Shown: positions 8,005-17,264 of the stretch, piece after piece
Numbering within the stretch: the first letter of the stretch is position 1
Layout: every line of letters begins with the position of its first letter
Source: Bradyrhizobium vignae
Lineage (GTDB): Bacteria; Pseudomonadota; Alphaproteobacteria; Rhizobiales; Xanthobacteraceae
Reading direction: 5' to 3'
Assembly: GCF_004114425.1 (NCBI RefSeq)
Contig: NZ_RDQF01000033.1
Coordinates: 1 to 64,000, forward strand
Length of the DNA: 64,000 bases
Notes under the pieces: model-generated
Told to the model about the DNA's origin: nothing
Database searches by the model: none
What the model saw: only the letters and a program-made list of their open reading frames with translations
Position numbers and translations under genes: made by a program

Positions 8005-9446
8005 AAATATTTGGAAGACGTGAGGAAGAGGCGTCCGTTCTTGTAGCTGCATTGGGGACTGAGCTGCCTGGTCCTCCGGCAGGCTTGCCTCCGTCGATGC
8101 CCAACGTTGCTGTATCTGCGCCAAGCGCGCCTCCACCTGTGTCAAGCCTGCCCGCATCCGCGTCCAGGCGCGACGAACTCCCGATCCACCACCCGATAAT
8201 ACCGGATTCGTTGCGTGAACGGGTCATCGAGCAGATCGAGCCCGCGGTGGCGGCAACCGTCTCGCGCGAAGTTCTTCGGCGGCAGATCGAGGAAATCATC
8301 CATCAAATCGCCAACCAGGAGCGGCTCGAGCTATCGGGGCGCGAGCAGCTTCAGCTCGCGGACGAGATTGCCGACGACATGACGGGGTACGGGCCGCTCC
8401 GTCCGCTGCTGCTCGATCAATCGATCAGCGATATCATGGTGAACGGTCCCAGCAACGTCTACGTGGAGCGCAGCGGCAGGCTGGAACGAATTGCGGTGCG
8501 ATTCCGCGACAATGACCATATCGCCTCCGTCGCTCAGAAGATTGCCGCGCAGGTTGGCCGGCGCGTCGACGAATCCAGCCCGATGGTGGACTGCCGCCTG
8601 CTGGATGGCAGCCGCGTCAACATCATTCTCCCGCCGCTGGCGATCCATAGTCCGTGCATCTCGATCCGGAAATTTCCAAGCCACCGTTTGGATATCGCCG
8701 GATTGATCGAAAATGGCTCAATGACCGCGGCCATCGGAAAACTGCTGGAGATCGCCGCCCGGTCTCGGCTCAATGTTCTGGTCTCCGGCGGTACCGGCTC
8801 CGGCAAGACGACGCTCCTGAACGCGATGAGTCAATTCATCGATCACAGCGAACGCATCGTAACGATCGAGGATGCGGCAGAGTTGCAGCTTCAGCAGCCG
8901 CACGTGATCAGCCTGGAGACCCGGCCTCCCAGTCTGGAGGGCACGGGGCAGGTGACGCAACGGGATCTGCTGGTGAACGCCCTGCGCATGCGTCCCGACC
9001 GGATCGTCGTTGGCGAGGTCCGCAGCGCAGAAGCTTTCGACATGCTGCAGGCGATGAACACCGGCCATGATGGTTCGATCTCCACGGTCCACGCGAATAG
9101 TACCCGGGATGCCCTGACCCGCATCGAAAACATGGTGCAGATGGGACAGGTCAACCTGCCGTCGCGCGCCATTCGAGCTCAGATTGTTGCTGCGCTGGAT
9201 CTCATTGTGCAGGTCGAACGCATGCGGGACGGACAGCGCCGTATCGTTCAGATCAGCGAGGTCATCGGCCTCGAAGGGGAGGTGATCACCACCAATGACA
9301 TCGCAGCCTTCGAATACAAGGAGGAGGATGAGCAGGGTCGCCTATCGGGCACCTACAGGTGCAACCTTGCCACTCCGAAATTCAAGAGCCGTCTTGTCTA
9401 TTATGGACTGGATGGAGCATGGGCCGAGGCAATGAGGCAAATATGA
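8001..9446 (+). CDS. cpaF: Pilus assembly/secretion ATPase CpaF/TadA
   Basis: 481 residues from ATG 8001, overlapping the cpaE stop by four bases. It is a VirB11/GspE-type hexameric ATPase powering extension and retraction of the Tad pilus. Visible motifs are ISDIMVNGPSNVYVER in the N-terminal domain, Walker A GGTGSGKTT at about residues 263-271, the Asp box VTIEDAAELQL, the Walker B region RPDRIVVGEVRS and the His box MNTGHDGSISTVHANS. All key residues look intact. A Pro/Ser-rich 60-residue leader precedes the core. Confidence 0.95.
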   Translation: MKIFGRREEEASVLVAALGTELPGPPAGLPPSMPNVAVSAPSAPPPVSSLPASASRRDELPIHHPIIPDSLRERVIEQIEPAVAATVSREVLRRQIEEIIHQIANQERLELSGREQLQLADEIADDMTGYGPLRPLLLDQSISDIMVNGPSNVYVERSGRLERIAVRFRDNDHIASVAQKIAAQVGRRVDESSPMVDCRLLDGSRVNIILPPLAIHSPCISIRKFPSHRLDIAGLIENGSMTAAIGKLLEIAARSRLNVLVSGGTGSGKTTLLNAMSQFIDHSERIVTIEDAAELQLQQPHVISLETRPPSLEGTGQVTQRDLLVNALRMRPDRIVVGEVRSAEAFDMLQAMNTGHDGSISTVHANSTRDALTRIENMVQMGQVNLPSRAIRAQIVAALDLIVQVERMRDGQRRIVQISEVIGLEGEVITTNDIAAFEYKEEDEQGRLSGTYRCNLATPKFKSRLVYYGLDGAWAEAMRQI

Positions 9447-10375
9447 TGCCGGAGTCGGTAATCGCGTCTTTTCTGGCGCTCGCGATGTGCGCAGCAGCCA
9501 TTGCGCTGTGGCTCGACGCTCGGGAGCGACGCATCAATCGCCGGCTGGCGGTTGCTCTGCCAGCTTCCCATCCGGCCAACCTACCATCCATTCGCCGGTT
9601 GGAGGCCGGGTCTCCGTCGCTGTTGCTCCATCGGTTGGCCAATTACAATCGCGAGATACCTTACATCTGGCATCCAGCCTATGTGTTGCTGGCCGGTGCC
9701 ATCGCAGCAGCAGCGATCCTCTACACCAATCGCCTGCTGGGATTCTCCATTCTCTACCTGTCCGTCGCGGCGGCCATTGCAGCCATAGTCGTGGTTCGCG
9801 GCCTCTTTGGATGGCAGCAGCGCCGCTTTGCCAGGCAACTTTTTCGACAGCTGCCTGATGCGATCCAGCTGGTGACGAGCACCGTTCGATCGGGTCTGCC
9901 CGTGCACGAAGCTTTTCGCGCCCTCGCGCGCGACATGCCACAGCCAACGGCTGGGCAGTTTGCCATCGTATGCAGCGAGGTGAATCTCGGAAGATCTCCC
10001 GAGGACGCCGTCCAAAGTGTCTATCGGCGAACCCAAGTGGCGGAATATGCGATGTTCGCGGTGACCCTTGCGGTTCAGTTGAAGTCGGGTGGTAGCCTTG
10101 CGGAGACCTTACAGAACCTGGGAGACACCGTGAGGCAACGCGTTGCACTGGCCGCGCGGGCCAAGGCCCTGGCGGGAGAGGTGATCTTTTCCTCGCGGGC
10201 GCTGACAATCTCGCCCTTGCTCGGGGGCGGGGCGCTATACGCAGCCAATCCGCAAACGGTCGATCTGTTGTTCACTGATCCGGTTGGAAACAAGCTGCTG
10301 GCTTACGCGGTGGTCTCGGTGCTTGTCGGGGCCTTGGTGATAAGTTGGATGGTCAGACGGGAAACGGCACTATGA
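9443..10375 (+). CDS. tadB: Tad inner-membrane platform protein TadB
   Basis: 310 residues from ATG 9443 in an ATGA overlap with cpaF. It belongs to the GspF/T2SSF family: an N-terminal membrane helix, a helix pair near residues 75-115, and the cytoplasmic F domain with FRQLPDAIQLVTSTVRSGLP and EFAVTLAVQLKSGGSLAETL-type text, then C-terminal helices. It acts with TadC as the membrane platform for CpaF. Confidence 0.9.
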   Translation: MMPESVIASFLALAMCAAAIALWLDARERRINRRLAVALPASHPANLPSIRRLEAGSPSLLLHRLANYNREIPYIWHPAYVLLAGAIAAAAILYTNRLLGFSILYLSVAAAIAAIVVVRGLFGWQQRRFARQLFRQLPDAIQLVTSTVRSGLPVHEAFRALARDMPQPTAGQFAIVCSEVNLGRSPEDAVQSVYRRTQVAEYAMFAVTLAVQLKSGGSLAETLQNLGDTVRQRVALAARAKALAGEVIFSSRALTISPLLGGGALYAANPQTVDLLFTDPVGNKLLAYAVVSVLVGALVISWMVRRETAL

Positions 10376-11280
10376 CTCTTGGCCTTGGTCTGGTGGCCCT
10401 CGCATTCGCAGCCGGTGCTGCGAGCTGTGTGTTGATCATCCGCGAAATGCACATTCGCGCTTTGGACGTGCGGGTGTCGAACGCCGTGATGGGCGTTGCC
10501 GGACGATCGGCGCCGTTCCAAGACATGACGGGTTGGTTCTCGTCGCTCGGCATGCGGTACCGCCGCTTCTACGCGGAGGAAAATCTGGATCAGCTACGCG
10601 CGATTCTTCAATCAGCCGGTTTCAATCATCGTCGAGCCCTGCCGACCTGGATCGGCGTCAAGGCCGTCAGCATGTTCTTGTGCCCGATCATCGCCGGAGG
10701 GGTCGCTCAGCTCCTGGGAAAGCCGTTGCTGGACGTGCTGGTCTTCACGCTGATCGGCATGGCGGTCGGAATCGTGGGACCGCGGTTGATCCTGGCCGCA
10801 CTGAAGCGGCGGTTTGATGCTGCCATTCGTCTGGGCACCCCGGATATGATCGATTTGCTGGTCGTGTGCAGCGAAGCGGGAATGGGCCTGGAGAGCGGGC
10901 TGGCACGCGTTGCGCAGGAAATGGACGAGACCAATCCCTCCATAGCTGGGGTCTTGAGGAATCTTCTTGATGATCTCCGGGTACTGCCTAGCCGCAGCGA
11001 GGCGTTCGAGAAGCTGGGAGCTACGTCGGATGGGCTGCGCCGGTTCGGAATCATGGTCGCCCAAAGCCTGCAATACGGGACGCCGATCGGTCAGGCGCTG
11101 CGGAGCATCGCCGTCGATCTCCGCCGAGAGCGTATCACCAAGCTCGAGGAAAGAGCGCACAAGTTGGGCGCCAAGCTGACCATTCCGATGGTGTTGTTCC
11201 TGCTTCCAGCCATGTTCGTCATTCTGGGAGGCAGCCCCATCCTGCACCTCGTACGTTCATTTGCCAGCTTCGGTAAGTAG
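10372..11280 (+). CDS. tadC: Tad inner-membrane platform protein TadC
   Basis: 302 residues from ATG 10372, again overlapping the preceding stop by ATGA. A second T2SSF-family protein, with GTPDMIDLLVVCSEAGMGLE, VLRNLLDDLRVLPSRSEAF and a C-terminal KLGAKLTIPMVLFLLPAMFV helix, the usual TadC arrangement. It is the partner of TadB. Confidence 0.9.
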   Translation: MTLGLGLVALAFAAGAASCVLIIREMHIRALDVRVSNAVMGVAGRSAPFQDMTGWFSSLGMRYRRFYAEENLDQLRAILQSAGFNHRRALPTWIGVKAVSMFLCPIIAGGVAQLLGKPLLDVLVFTLIGMAVGIVGPRLILAALKRRFDAAIRLGTPDMIDLLVVCSEAGMGLESGLARVAQEMDETNPSIAGVLRNLLDDLRVLPSRSEAFEKLGATSDGLRRFGIMVAQSLQYGTPIGQALRSIAVDLRRERITKLEERAHKLGAKLTIPMVLFLLPAMFVILGGSPILHLVRSFASFGK

Positions 11281-11282
11281 CC

Positions 11283-11930
11283 ATGAGCACAATCGTCCTG
11301 TCGAAAACCTCCGCTTACGACCGGGCCATGCAATTGTTCGGCGGCATGTGGTTCATGTTGCTGGCACTTGGCGTGGCCATCAAGCTCGGATCGTCGGCTG
11401 GGGATCCCTGGCCGTCGCTCCTGTCGAGTTTTTGCCTCGCCGTCTTCTACGTGCTGCTGGCGCTGTTGACCATCACGCGGTCGCCGGCAAAGGCGCAAGC
11501 GGATGGCCTCCTCCCGAGAATAGCGGCGTTCGTCGGCACCTACATGCCGTGGACAATCGCCTTCTTCGGCAAGACCGACCAAGCGCTGCCAAACCTGGCG
11601 TCCACCGCTTGCGTGCTGATCGGCATGATCATGATGCTGATCACCATCAGGCATCTCGGCAGGTCGTTCAGTCTGGTGCCGCAGGCGCGTAACGTGGTGC
11701 AAACGGGTCCGTACCGATGGATCAAGCACCCACTCTATCTAGCCGAAGAGGTTGCACTGTTGGGTGTGGTGCTGAGAAGTCTGACGCCGCTGACAGTGAT
11801 CCTGCTCGTCCTGCATATCGGCGTCCAGATCTGCCGAATTCATTACGAGGAGGATCTGCTTCGGCGTAACTGCCCTGAATATTCCGGTTACGAAGCATCA
11901 CGCTGGAGACTGATCCCTTACGTTTGGTGA
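11283..11930 (+). CDS. Isoprenylcysteine carboxyl methyltransferase-family membrane protein in the Tad operon
   Basis: 215 residues, starting two bases after the tadC stop, so it appears co-transcribed with the pilus genes. There are five or six membrane helices. Residues 142-156 carry the family motif GPYRWIKHPLYLAEE, followed by a helix and the C-terminal LLRRNCPEYSGYEASRWRLIP pattern seen in ICMT/PEMT-like methyltransferases, which use S-adenosylmethionine at the membrane. ICMT itself methylates prenylated cysteines in eukaryotes; the substrates of bacterial members are mostly unknown. It is not a standard Tad component. Methylation of a pilin-like protein, a lipid or a small molecule is speculation. 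Confidence 0.85.
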   Translation: MSTIVLSKTSAYDRAMQLFGGMWFMLLALGVAIKLGSSAGDPWPSLLSSFCLAVFYVLLALLTITRSPAKAQADGLLPRIAAFVGTYMPWTIAFFGKTDQALPNLASTACVLIGMIMMLITIRHLGRSFSLVPQARNVVQTGPYRWIKHPLYLAEEVALLGVVLRSLTPLTVILLVLHIGVQICRIHYEEDLLRRNCPEYSGYEASRWRLIPYVW

Positions 11931-11984
11931 GTGCGGTCGACCCGGTCGACGACCGGAGTGGCGAGTAACGGTCGAGGTAGGTTC

Positions 11985-12431
11985 ATGAGCCTCAGAAGAT
12001 GTTTGATCAGGGATCAGCGTGGCGCCGTCGCGCTTGAGACCATGATCGTTTACATATTCCTGGCTTCCTTCCTGCTTGTGCCGCTCGCCGACGTCGCCGC
12101 CGCGGGCTTCCAGTTCATTTCGGCGTGGAGCGCGTTGCGCTCCTTCGGGCAGTACGTCCAATACTACAATCCACTCGGCCCCGACGGCACAGTGACCTGG
12201 AGGTCAGGGCTACAGACGACAGTTGCGGGTCACTCAATCAGTAACCTCCAGGTAAAATGCGGAGACGCGGGCGCTACCTGCTCGCCGAGCAATATCGCGT
12301 CGCCGAAGTACATTACTTTTTCGACAACCATCACTTTGGCCCCGATAGGGGCGCGCGTGCCATTTTGGAAGTCCGTGTTGTGTCCCACCAGTTGTACATA
12401 CACGCTAGCGTACTCAGAACGCTTCCAGTAG
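11985..12431 (+). CDS. TadE-like minor pilin (148 aa)
   Basis: ATG 11985 is preceded by GAGGTAGG at good spacing. The leader MSLRRCLIRDQRG is followed by AVALETMIVYIFLASFLL: a pseudopilin-type start with a processing Gly at position 13 and Glu at +5. The rest is a small periplasmic domain with four cysteines that could form disulphides. It is probably a TadE-family pseudopilin processed by CpaA. Confidence 0.8.
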   Translation: MSLRRCLIRDQRGAVALETMIVYIFLASFLLVPLADVAAAGFQFISAWSALRSFGQYVQYYNPLGPDGTVTWRSGLQTTVAGHSISNLQVKCGDAGATCSPSNIASPKYITFSTTITLAPIGARVPFWKSVLCPTSCTYTLAYSERFQ

Positions 12432-12439
12432 GTGCTTCC

Positions 12440-13777
12440 ATGCGCAATCTGCTCCGTTCCAGGCGAGGGTCAGCGGCATTCGTAACGGCGATCGCGCTCG
12501 TGCCGCTGATCGGCGTGGTCGCGCTCGGGGCCGAGGCCGGATCGTGGTACGTCACGCGCAAGCACGCACAGAACGCCGCCGACTCGGGAGCCTATTCGGG
12601 CGCCTTGCGGCTTGCATGCACGATTGCTGGCGCGAGCTGCGACGCGCAGTCAGTGGATTACCGTGGCAAGGAATTCGCGGCACAGAACGGGTTTTGCAAC
12701 TCGAGTCCGAAGGACAGCACGCCCTATCCCGACAGCCAGTGTCCGCCCAGCCTTCCGACCAGAGTCTCGCGAGCCGTGCAGATCGATATCGGTACCTACA
12801 GTGGAGGGACGTTCACAACGCCACCAACAGGCACCGGCAACGCCGTTCGCGCCAGGGTCAGCCAGCAACAACCGGCCTACTTGTCGGCGGTGCTGGGGTT
12901 CTTGACCATCAACATCCCCGCCCAAGCCATAGCTCTGGTTCAGCTGCCGAGCAAGGTGTGCGCCTTGGCGCTTGGACCTAACCCGACCGCAGGGAGCGGA
13001 GCGCTTAAGATTTCTGGTAGCTCCAGCAACAACGGAACAGGTTGCCCGGTGATGTCGGACGACACCGTCCAGTTTGCCAGCACTCCTTCGTTCACCGGTT
13101 CAGGGTGGGCCGTCTTTGGTGCAAATGGCTGTTCTCCAACCAGCACCTGCACCGACCCCGGCGTAACGCACAACTACTTCATGCCTCCTGCGATGGATCC
13201 GTTGCAAGGACTGAAAACTGCGTCGTTCAACACGAGGACGAGCCCATCAACCAAGCCATGCGGTGGCAATGTTACCAACGGTCAAACCTGCTCGCTGAAC
13301 CCGAACAGCGCTAGCGGGGTCTACGGCGACCTGAAGGTGAACTCCGGAGGCACGGTAAACTTTGCCCCAGGCACGTACTTTTTCTACAATGCAACGATAA
13401 CTTTTGGCGGAACGGTCAGCGGCACAGGCGTAACGCTTGTCTTACTCGGGACTTCCAGCCTCACGATCAATGGCGGGAGTGTCAATCTCTCCGCCCCAAC
13501 GACCAACACTTTCTCTTCTGCTTTGAACGGGGTTCTGATTGACGATCAATCAGCCGCTGGTGTCAGCATCGGCGGCAACGGCGTGATCAAGCTGGCGGGC
13601 GCGATGTACTTTCCCAAGGCAGATGTGTCGTATGGCGGGGCGACTCAACCTGCCAATACGACCTGCTCCAGTGTGATCGCAAAGACACTCAACCTCAGTG
13701 GCGGCGCGTACTTGAGCACGGATGGATGTGCTCCGTCCACGGTTGCGTTCACCCAGGTCGTCTCTTTGGTGCAATGA
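12440..13777 (+). CDS. tadG: TadG-like pilus assembly protein (445 aa)
   Basis: ATG 12440, eight bases after the previous stop. The N-terminus (SRRGSAAFVTAIALVPLIGVVA...AEAGSWYV) is the Tad/TadG-like hydrophobic helix, followed by HAQNAADSGAYSGALRLAC, a typical start of these proteins. From about residue 190 the protein is rich in Gly/Thr/Asn with several cysteines, giving a repetitive beta-like domain (GGTVNFAPGTYFFYNATITF). No Glu is present at +5, so it is probably not processed like a pilin. TadG usually lies next to TadE and TadF. Confidence 0.82.
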   Translation: MRNLLRSRRGSAAFVTAIALVPLIGVVALGAEAGSWYVTRKHAQNAADSGAYSGALRLACTIAGASCDAQSVDYRGKEFAAQNGFCNSSPKDSTPYPDSQCPPSLPTRVSRAVQIDIGTYSGGTFTTPPTGTGNAVRARVSQQQPAYLSAVLGFLTINIPAQAIALVQLPSKVCALALGPNPTAGSGALKISGSSSNNGTGCPVMSDDTVQFASTPSFTGSGWAVFGANGCSPTSTCTDPGVTHNYFMPPAMDPLQGLKTASFNTRTSPSTKPCGGNVTNGQTCSLNPNSASGVYGDLKVNSGGTVNFAPGTYFFYNATITFGGTVSGTGVTLVLLGTSSLTINGGSVNLSAPTTNTFSSALNGVLIDDQSAAGVSIGGNGVIKLAGAMYFPKADVSYGGATQPANTTCSSVIAKTLNLSGGAYLSTDGCAPSTVAFTQVVSLVQ

Positions 13778-14193
13778 TGAAAAAGCTCGACAACCGAGGT
13801 ACCGCGGCGTTTGAATTTATCATGGTGTTCGTGCCGCTTTTCACATTGATGTTCGTTATCTTCGATCTCGGACGTTATGCAGTCACGATGCAGTCCTTGC
13901 GGACGCTCGCGAGCGCCGGTGCCCGGGCGGTCATGATTAGCTGCTACACGCCTGCCATGCTTCAAAACCCACCGCAGTCGCCGGCCGGCTGCACCGGAGA
14001 TCCCCTCTCCACAGGGGCCAAGCAGAACGCAGCGCCGTTCTTGTATTTGGGCCACCTCACACCAACGCTCACCGTCGGCGCCAGCGCCAACAACTTGACC
14101 GTTACAGCTTCCCAGGCCCAGTTTACCATGCTGATGCCGATATGGGGCACGGCGCTCGATAAGCCGAGCGCGTCAACGCAAATTCCCTTTTAG
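13774..14193 (+). CDS. tadE: TadE-like minor pilin (139 aa)
   Basis: Starts in an ATGATGA overlap with the tadG-like stop (ATG 13774 or 13777). MMKKLDNRG is followed by TAAFEFIMVFVPLFTLMFVI; cleavage after G9 would leave Glu at +5, as in TadE pseudopilins. The periplasmic part contains two cysteines (residues about 53 and 66) and a Thr/Ala-rich tail. It completes the TadE-TadG-TadE cassette. Confidence 0.83.
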   Translation: MMKKLDNRGTAAFEFIMVFVPLFTLMFVIFDLGRYAVTMQSLRTLASAGARAVMISCYTPAMLQNPPQSPAGCTGDPLSTGAKQNAAPFLYLGHLTPTLTVGASANNLTVTASQAQFTMLMPIWGTALDKPSASTQIPF

Positions 14194-14612
14194 TGCACTT
14201 CCGAGCACCAGCCGATGACACCTACCCGCCTGGCCATGCGAGAATGTCGACACTTGTTCGACCGAGCGGAAATATGGCAGTGTAGCTTACCTTTTTTGCT
14301 ATACAGCCTTGTGGCTGCGCCGGACGAGTCGGCGTGGTGGCCTCGGCGTGATGCAACGACATCCGACAACAGCAGCAGAAGAATGATGCTCGCTGGCAAC
14401 ATTGGAAAGTTTTCTTTGCCGCTGTAGACATCCGGTAAGCCTCCCTTGTTGCAAGGAGACCCTTTTAGGGACGATGATCTTGGAAGCACATAGTAACGAA
14501 TTGTAGTGGGACAGCTTGTAAACTCTGCGGCGTGGTGCGCAGAGGAGAAGCGTTGGGGAAATCGAGCACGTAAATTTGCGGTGATAGCCGCGGATTACGT
14601 TGGGGGACTCGA
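14194..14612. other. Intergenic gap inside the Tad locus
   Basis: About 420 bases between the minor pilin gene and cpaC, the only large gap in the cluster after the pilin. No convincing gene is present on either strand; one leftward frame (14190-14489) has a hydrophobic stretch but no ribosome site. A separate promoter for cpaC is the likeliest content. Confidence 0.5.
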
Positions 14613-16235
14613 ATGGGTGGTAATTACGTTTCGGGTGCGAAGGTAGAGTGGCTTCTCGCCTGCGGTGCGATGGGGCTGTGCACGGCGCTCGCTTGGTCTG
14701 GTTGCGCCGATCGCGCCACGGCTGCAGACCGGCGGGGCCCCTCCGGTGGCGTCATCGTCAGCGAGATGAGCGACGTCCAGCGCGTCAAGCTCGTCGTCAA
14801 CAAGTCCCGTACCTTCAAGGTCGACACACCCTTCGCGACCATCGTGGCCGGCTCGTCTGACATCGTGGACGTGAAGTCGCTCAGCGATCACCTGATCTAC
14901 GTCCAGGGCAAGCAGACCGGCACCACCAATGTCATCCTGCTCGACTCCTCGATGAAGCAGATCGGCATCCTTGACGTCGAGGTCGTGATCGATACCGGTA
15001 ATCTCCAGCAGAACATCCGGACCAGCACCGGCGGACAGGGTATCCGCGTGTCGGCTTCCGAGGGCCAGGTGGTGCTCAGCGGAACGGCCGCGGATGCGGT
15101 TACGGCCGAGCGGGCCATGGCGATCGCCACCAGTACGGTCGCGAAGGGGGGAACGGTCGTCAACGCGATGAGCGTCGCGGCCCCGCAGCAGGTGATGCTG
15201 GAGGTGCGCTTTTTGGAAGCGAACCGCATCGCCGGTCGCGAGCTTGGCATGAACCTTTATGCGGCAAATGCCAGTGGGTCGAATATTGCCAATTCAGGGC
15301 TTGGCGGGGCTAGTTCGATCAATACGAAGAGCGGCCGAGTCGCGATGCCCAACGTCGGTCCCCCACCGGGCTCAATCCCGTTACTCGGAACGGCGGGGAC
15401 GCTCATAGGGGCCGCGGGCGGTGTCTCCCCTATCCCGTTCGGAAGTTTATTGACCAGCATCCTCCGAACCAGCAATGGCAGCTCAGTGGATTTGCTGATC
15501 ACCGCATTGGAGACGAAAGGGCTGGTTCGCCGACTGGCCGAGCCAAACCTGACCACGCTTTCCGGCGATGCCGCCCGCTTCCTGGCCGGCGGTGAATTTC
15601 CGGTGCCGATACCGACCCAGACGTCGAATGGCTTTCCCACCATCACGATCGACTACAAGAAGTTCGGCGTTGAGTTGTCCTTCGTGCCTACCGTTCTTTC
15701 GCGGGGTGTGATCAACCTTCGGGTCGAGCCCTCGGTCAGCGAACTTGATTTCTCCAATGCGATCACCATCCAGGGGACGACAGTCCCAGCATTGACCCGT
15801 CGCGACGCGCGCACCACGGTCGAGTTGCGCGACGGTCAGAGTTTTGCGATCGCCGGCCTTCTGCAGACCCGCAATCGGCAGGATGTTTCGCAATTGCCTT
15901 GGATTGGCTCGGTGCCTGTGCTCGGGACGCTGTTCAGCAGCAAGTCTTACCAGCAGGAGGAAACTGATCTCGTGATCGTCGTGACGCCGCGCCTGGTCGC
16001 GCCGGCGGCACCCGGCCAGCAACTGGCCTCGCCGCTAGACTCGCGGCTGCCGGCCAACGATGTTGATTTCTTCCTCAACGGGCAGATGGAAGTCCGCAAG
16101 CGTTACGACGATTATGTCAATTCAGGTGGCGACGTGAAGGGTCCGTACGGTCACATCATCGCTCCCGAGATTAGGGCACCTGTCGTCGCCCCTGCCGCTG
16201 CTGCCGACCAGCCGGTCGTGAAAACCCTCAACTAA
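14613..16235 (+). CDS. cpaC: Outer-membrane secretin CpaC/RcpA of the Tad pilus
   Basis: 540 residues from ATG 14613, with GGGGGA 8 bases upstream. A signal sequence is followed by the pilus N domain (VKLVVNKSRTFKVDTPFATI), a BON-like section (GIRVSASEGQVVLSGTAADA), and the secretin core with VDLLITALETKGLVRRLAEP, LTTLSGDAARFLAGGEFPVP and the C-terminal VPVLGTLFSS...TDLVIVVTPRLV. It is the outer-membrane channel for the pilus. Confidence 0.93.
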   Translation: MGGNYVSGAKVEWLLACGAMGLCTALAWSGCADRATAADRRGPSGGVIVSEMSDVQRVKLVVNKSRTFKVDTPFATIVAGSSDIVDVKSLSDHLIYVQGKQTGTTNVILLDSSMKQIGILDVEVVIDTGNLQQNIRTSTGGQGIRVSASEGQVVLSGTAADAVTAERAMAIATSTVAKGGTVVNAMSVAAPQQVMLEVRFLEANRIAGRELGMNLYAANASGSNIANSGLGGASSINTKSGRVAMPNVGPPPGSIPLLGTAGTLIGAAGGVSPIPFGSLLTSILRTSNGSSVDLLITALETKGLVRRLAEPNLTTLSGDAARFLAGGEFPVPIPTQTSNGFPTITIDYKKFGVELSFVPTVLSRGVINLRVEPSVSELDFSNAITIQGTTVPALTRRDARTTVELRDGQSFAIAGLLQTRNRQDVSQLPWIGSVPVLGTLFSSKSYQQEETDLVIVVTPRLVAPAAPGQQLASPLDSRLPANDVDFFLNGQMEVRKRYDDYVNSGGDVKGPYGHIIAPEIRAPVVAPAAAADQPVVKTLN

Positions 16236-16247
16236 AGAAAGCGGGAA

Positions 16248-16646
16248 ATGAGCATCAGGTATCCGGCTCTGTTCGCACCCCTCCTGCTCGGGGGATGTTA
16301 TGGCCTCGCCGGCCATGACGAGATGGAGCGTTACGTGCAGCGTTCCGACACTCTCACGATGAGCGCTGGCGATGCCAAACAGGTCAACGCTGTCACCCAT
16401 ACGATCCACCCATGGCCGCGATACGTCGGCGATCGCAGGCTCGCCTACGACGCCCGGCGCGTGGGTGCCGCTGTCACACGCTATGGCAAGACGCAACAGC
16501 CGGTGGATCAGCTCCCCGATAACGGTGATCCGACGAAACAAATGGGCGTGCGGACGTTGCCGACGCAGAACGTCAACATCGAGGGATTGGGGGCAGGTTC
16601 GTCAGCCGGAGTGTCGGTACCGGTCGGCGGAGCACCTAATAGGTAG
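16248..16646 (+). CDS. Small lipoprotein of the Tad locus (CpaD/RcpB position)
   Basis: 132 residues starting 12 bases after cpaC. MSIRYPALFAPLLLGGCYG is a lipoprotein signal with a lipobox ending in Cys17. The mature part is hydrophilic and contains TKQMGVRTLPTQNVNIEGLG. Its place after the secretin matches CpaD or RcpB, outer-membrane lipoproteins that help the secretin, but it is shorter than typical CpaD and I cannot confirm the family from motifs. Confidence 0.7.
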   Translation: MSIRYPALFAPLLLGGCYGLAGHDEMERYVQRSDTLTMSAGDAKQVNAVTHTIHPWPRYVGDRRLAYDARRVGAAVTRYGKTQQPVDQLPDNGDPTKQMGVRTLPTQNVNIEGLGAGSSAGVSVPVGGAPNR

Positions 16647-16725
16647 GAGCGAAGGGGGCCTTGGCTTTGAACGTTCTAGCGATGATCTTTCCATGAGTTC
16701 GCCCAGCCGGACCGGGACAATTGTT

Positions 16726-17262
16726 ATGCGGCGCGTCTTCTTGATACTGACCTGTTGCTGCTTGGGGACAGGCCTTGCTGCGTGCGACTACACAACTAGG
16801 GAGGCAGTGATCGTGGCTCCGGTGGATCCGCCGGGTGGCGACCCCGTGCAGGAGCCGACCGACGTCAAATATTACCCGTCGGACGAACCCGTGCGGCTTG
16901 GGCTGGAGCACTACAACCGTGGTAGCTACGGCCTCGCCCAGCGCTATTTCAAGGACGCCGTCGAGAAATCGCCGAAAGACATCACCGCTTGGATTGGCCT
17001 GGCTGCAAGCTATGATCGGATTCGTCGATTTGATCTTGCCGATCAGGCCTATGCCCGAGCGATCCGGCTCGGCGGCGAAACTGTGCAAGTCCTGAATGAC
17101 CAGGGATATTCGTACATGTTGCGCGGCAATCTGGGTGCGGCGCGCCGAAAGTTCGAGAAGGCTTATTCGCTCGATCCAGGTAATCCGGTCATCGCCAATA
17201 ACCTCGAGCTTCTCAATGGCAGCCGGCGGTTCATTGAAAGACCACCAAACAACCAGCCCTAG
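16726..17262 (+). CDS. tadD: TPR lipoprotein TadD
   Basis: 178 residues from ATG 16726, giving a clean lipoprotein signal (FLILTCCCLGTGLAACDY). An in-frame ATG at 16693 is possible but would bury the signal. Tetratricopeptide-like repeats run from about residue 60 (VRLGLEHYNRGSYGLAQRYF, then WIGLAASYDRIRRFDLADQA, then LNDQGYSYMLRGNLGAARRK). TadD is a periplasmic or outer-membrane pilotin-like Tad protein. The 3' 283 bases are repeated at 18218-18500. Confidence 0.88.
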   Translation: MRRVFLILTCCCLGTGLAACDYTTREAVIVAPVDPPGGDPVQEPTDVKYYPSDEPVRLGLEHYNRGSYGLAQRYFKDAVEKSPKDITAWIGLAASYDRIRRFDLADQAYARAIRLGGETVQVLNDQGYSYMLRGNLGAARRKFEKAYSLDPGNPVIANNLELLNGSRRFIERPPNNQP

Positions 17263-17264
17263 CG
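16982..17264. repeat. Direct repeat, intact copy (tadD 3' end)
   Basis: This stretch is nearly identical to 18218-18500, an offset of about 1235 bases. It spans roughly the last 93 codons of tadD and a few bases beyond the stop. The copies differ at a few bases and by one inserted base near the 3' end. Confidence 0.9.

Noticed and set aside
6811..8157. A leftward 448-codon frame
   Set aside because: It is antisense to cpaE and the start of cpaF, both well supported and translationally coupled.
14190..14489. A leftward 99-codon frame with a hydrophobic stretch between the minor pilin and cpaC
   Set aside because: No ribosome site, and the sequence around the hydrophobic part does not look like a membrane protein.
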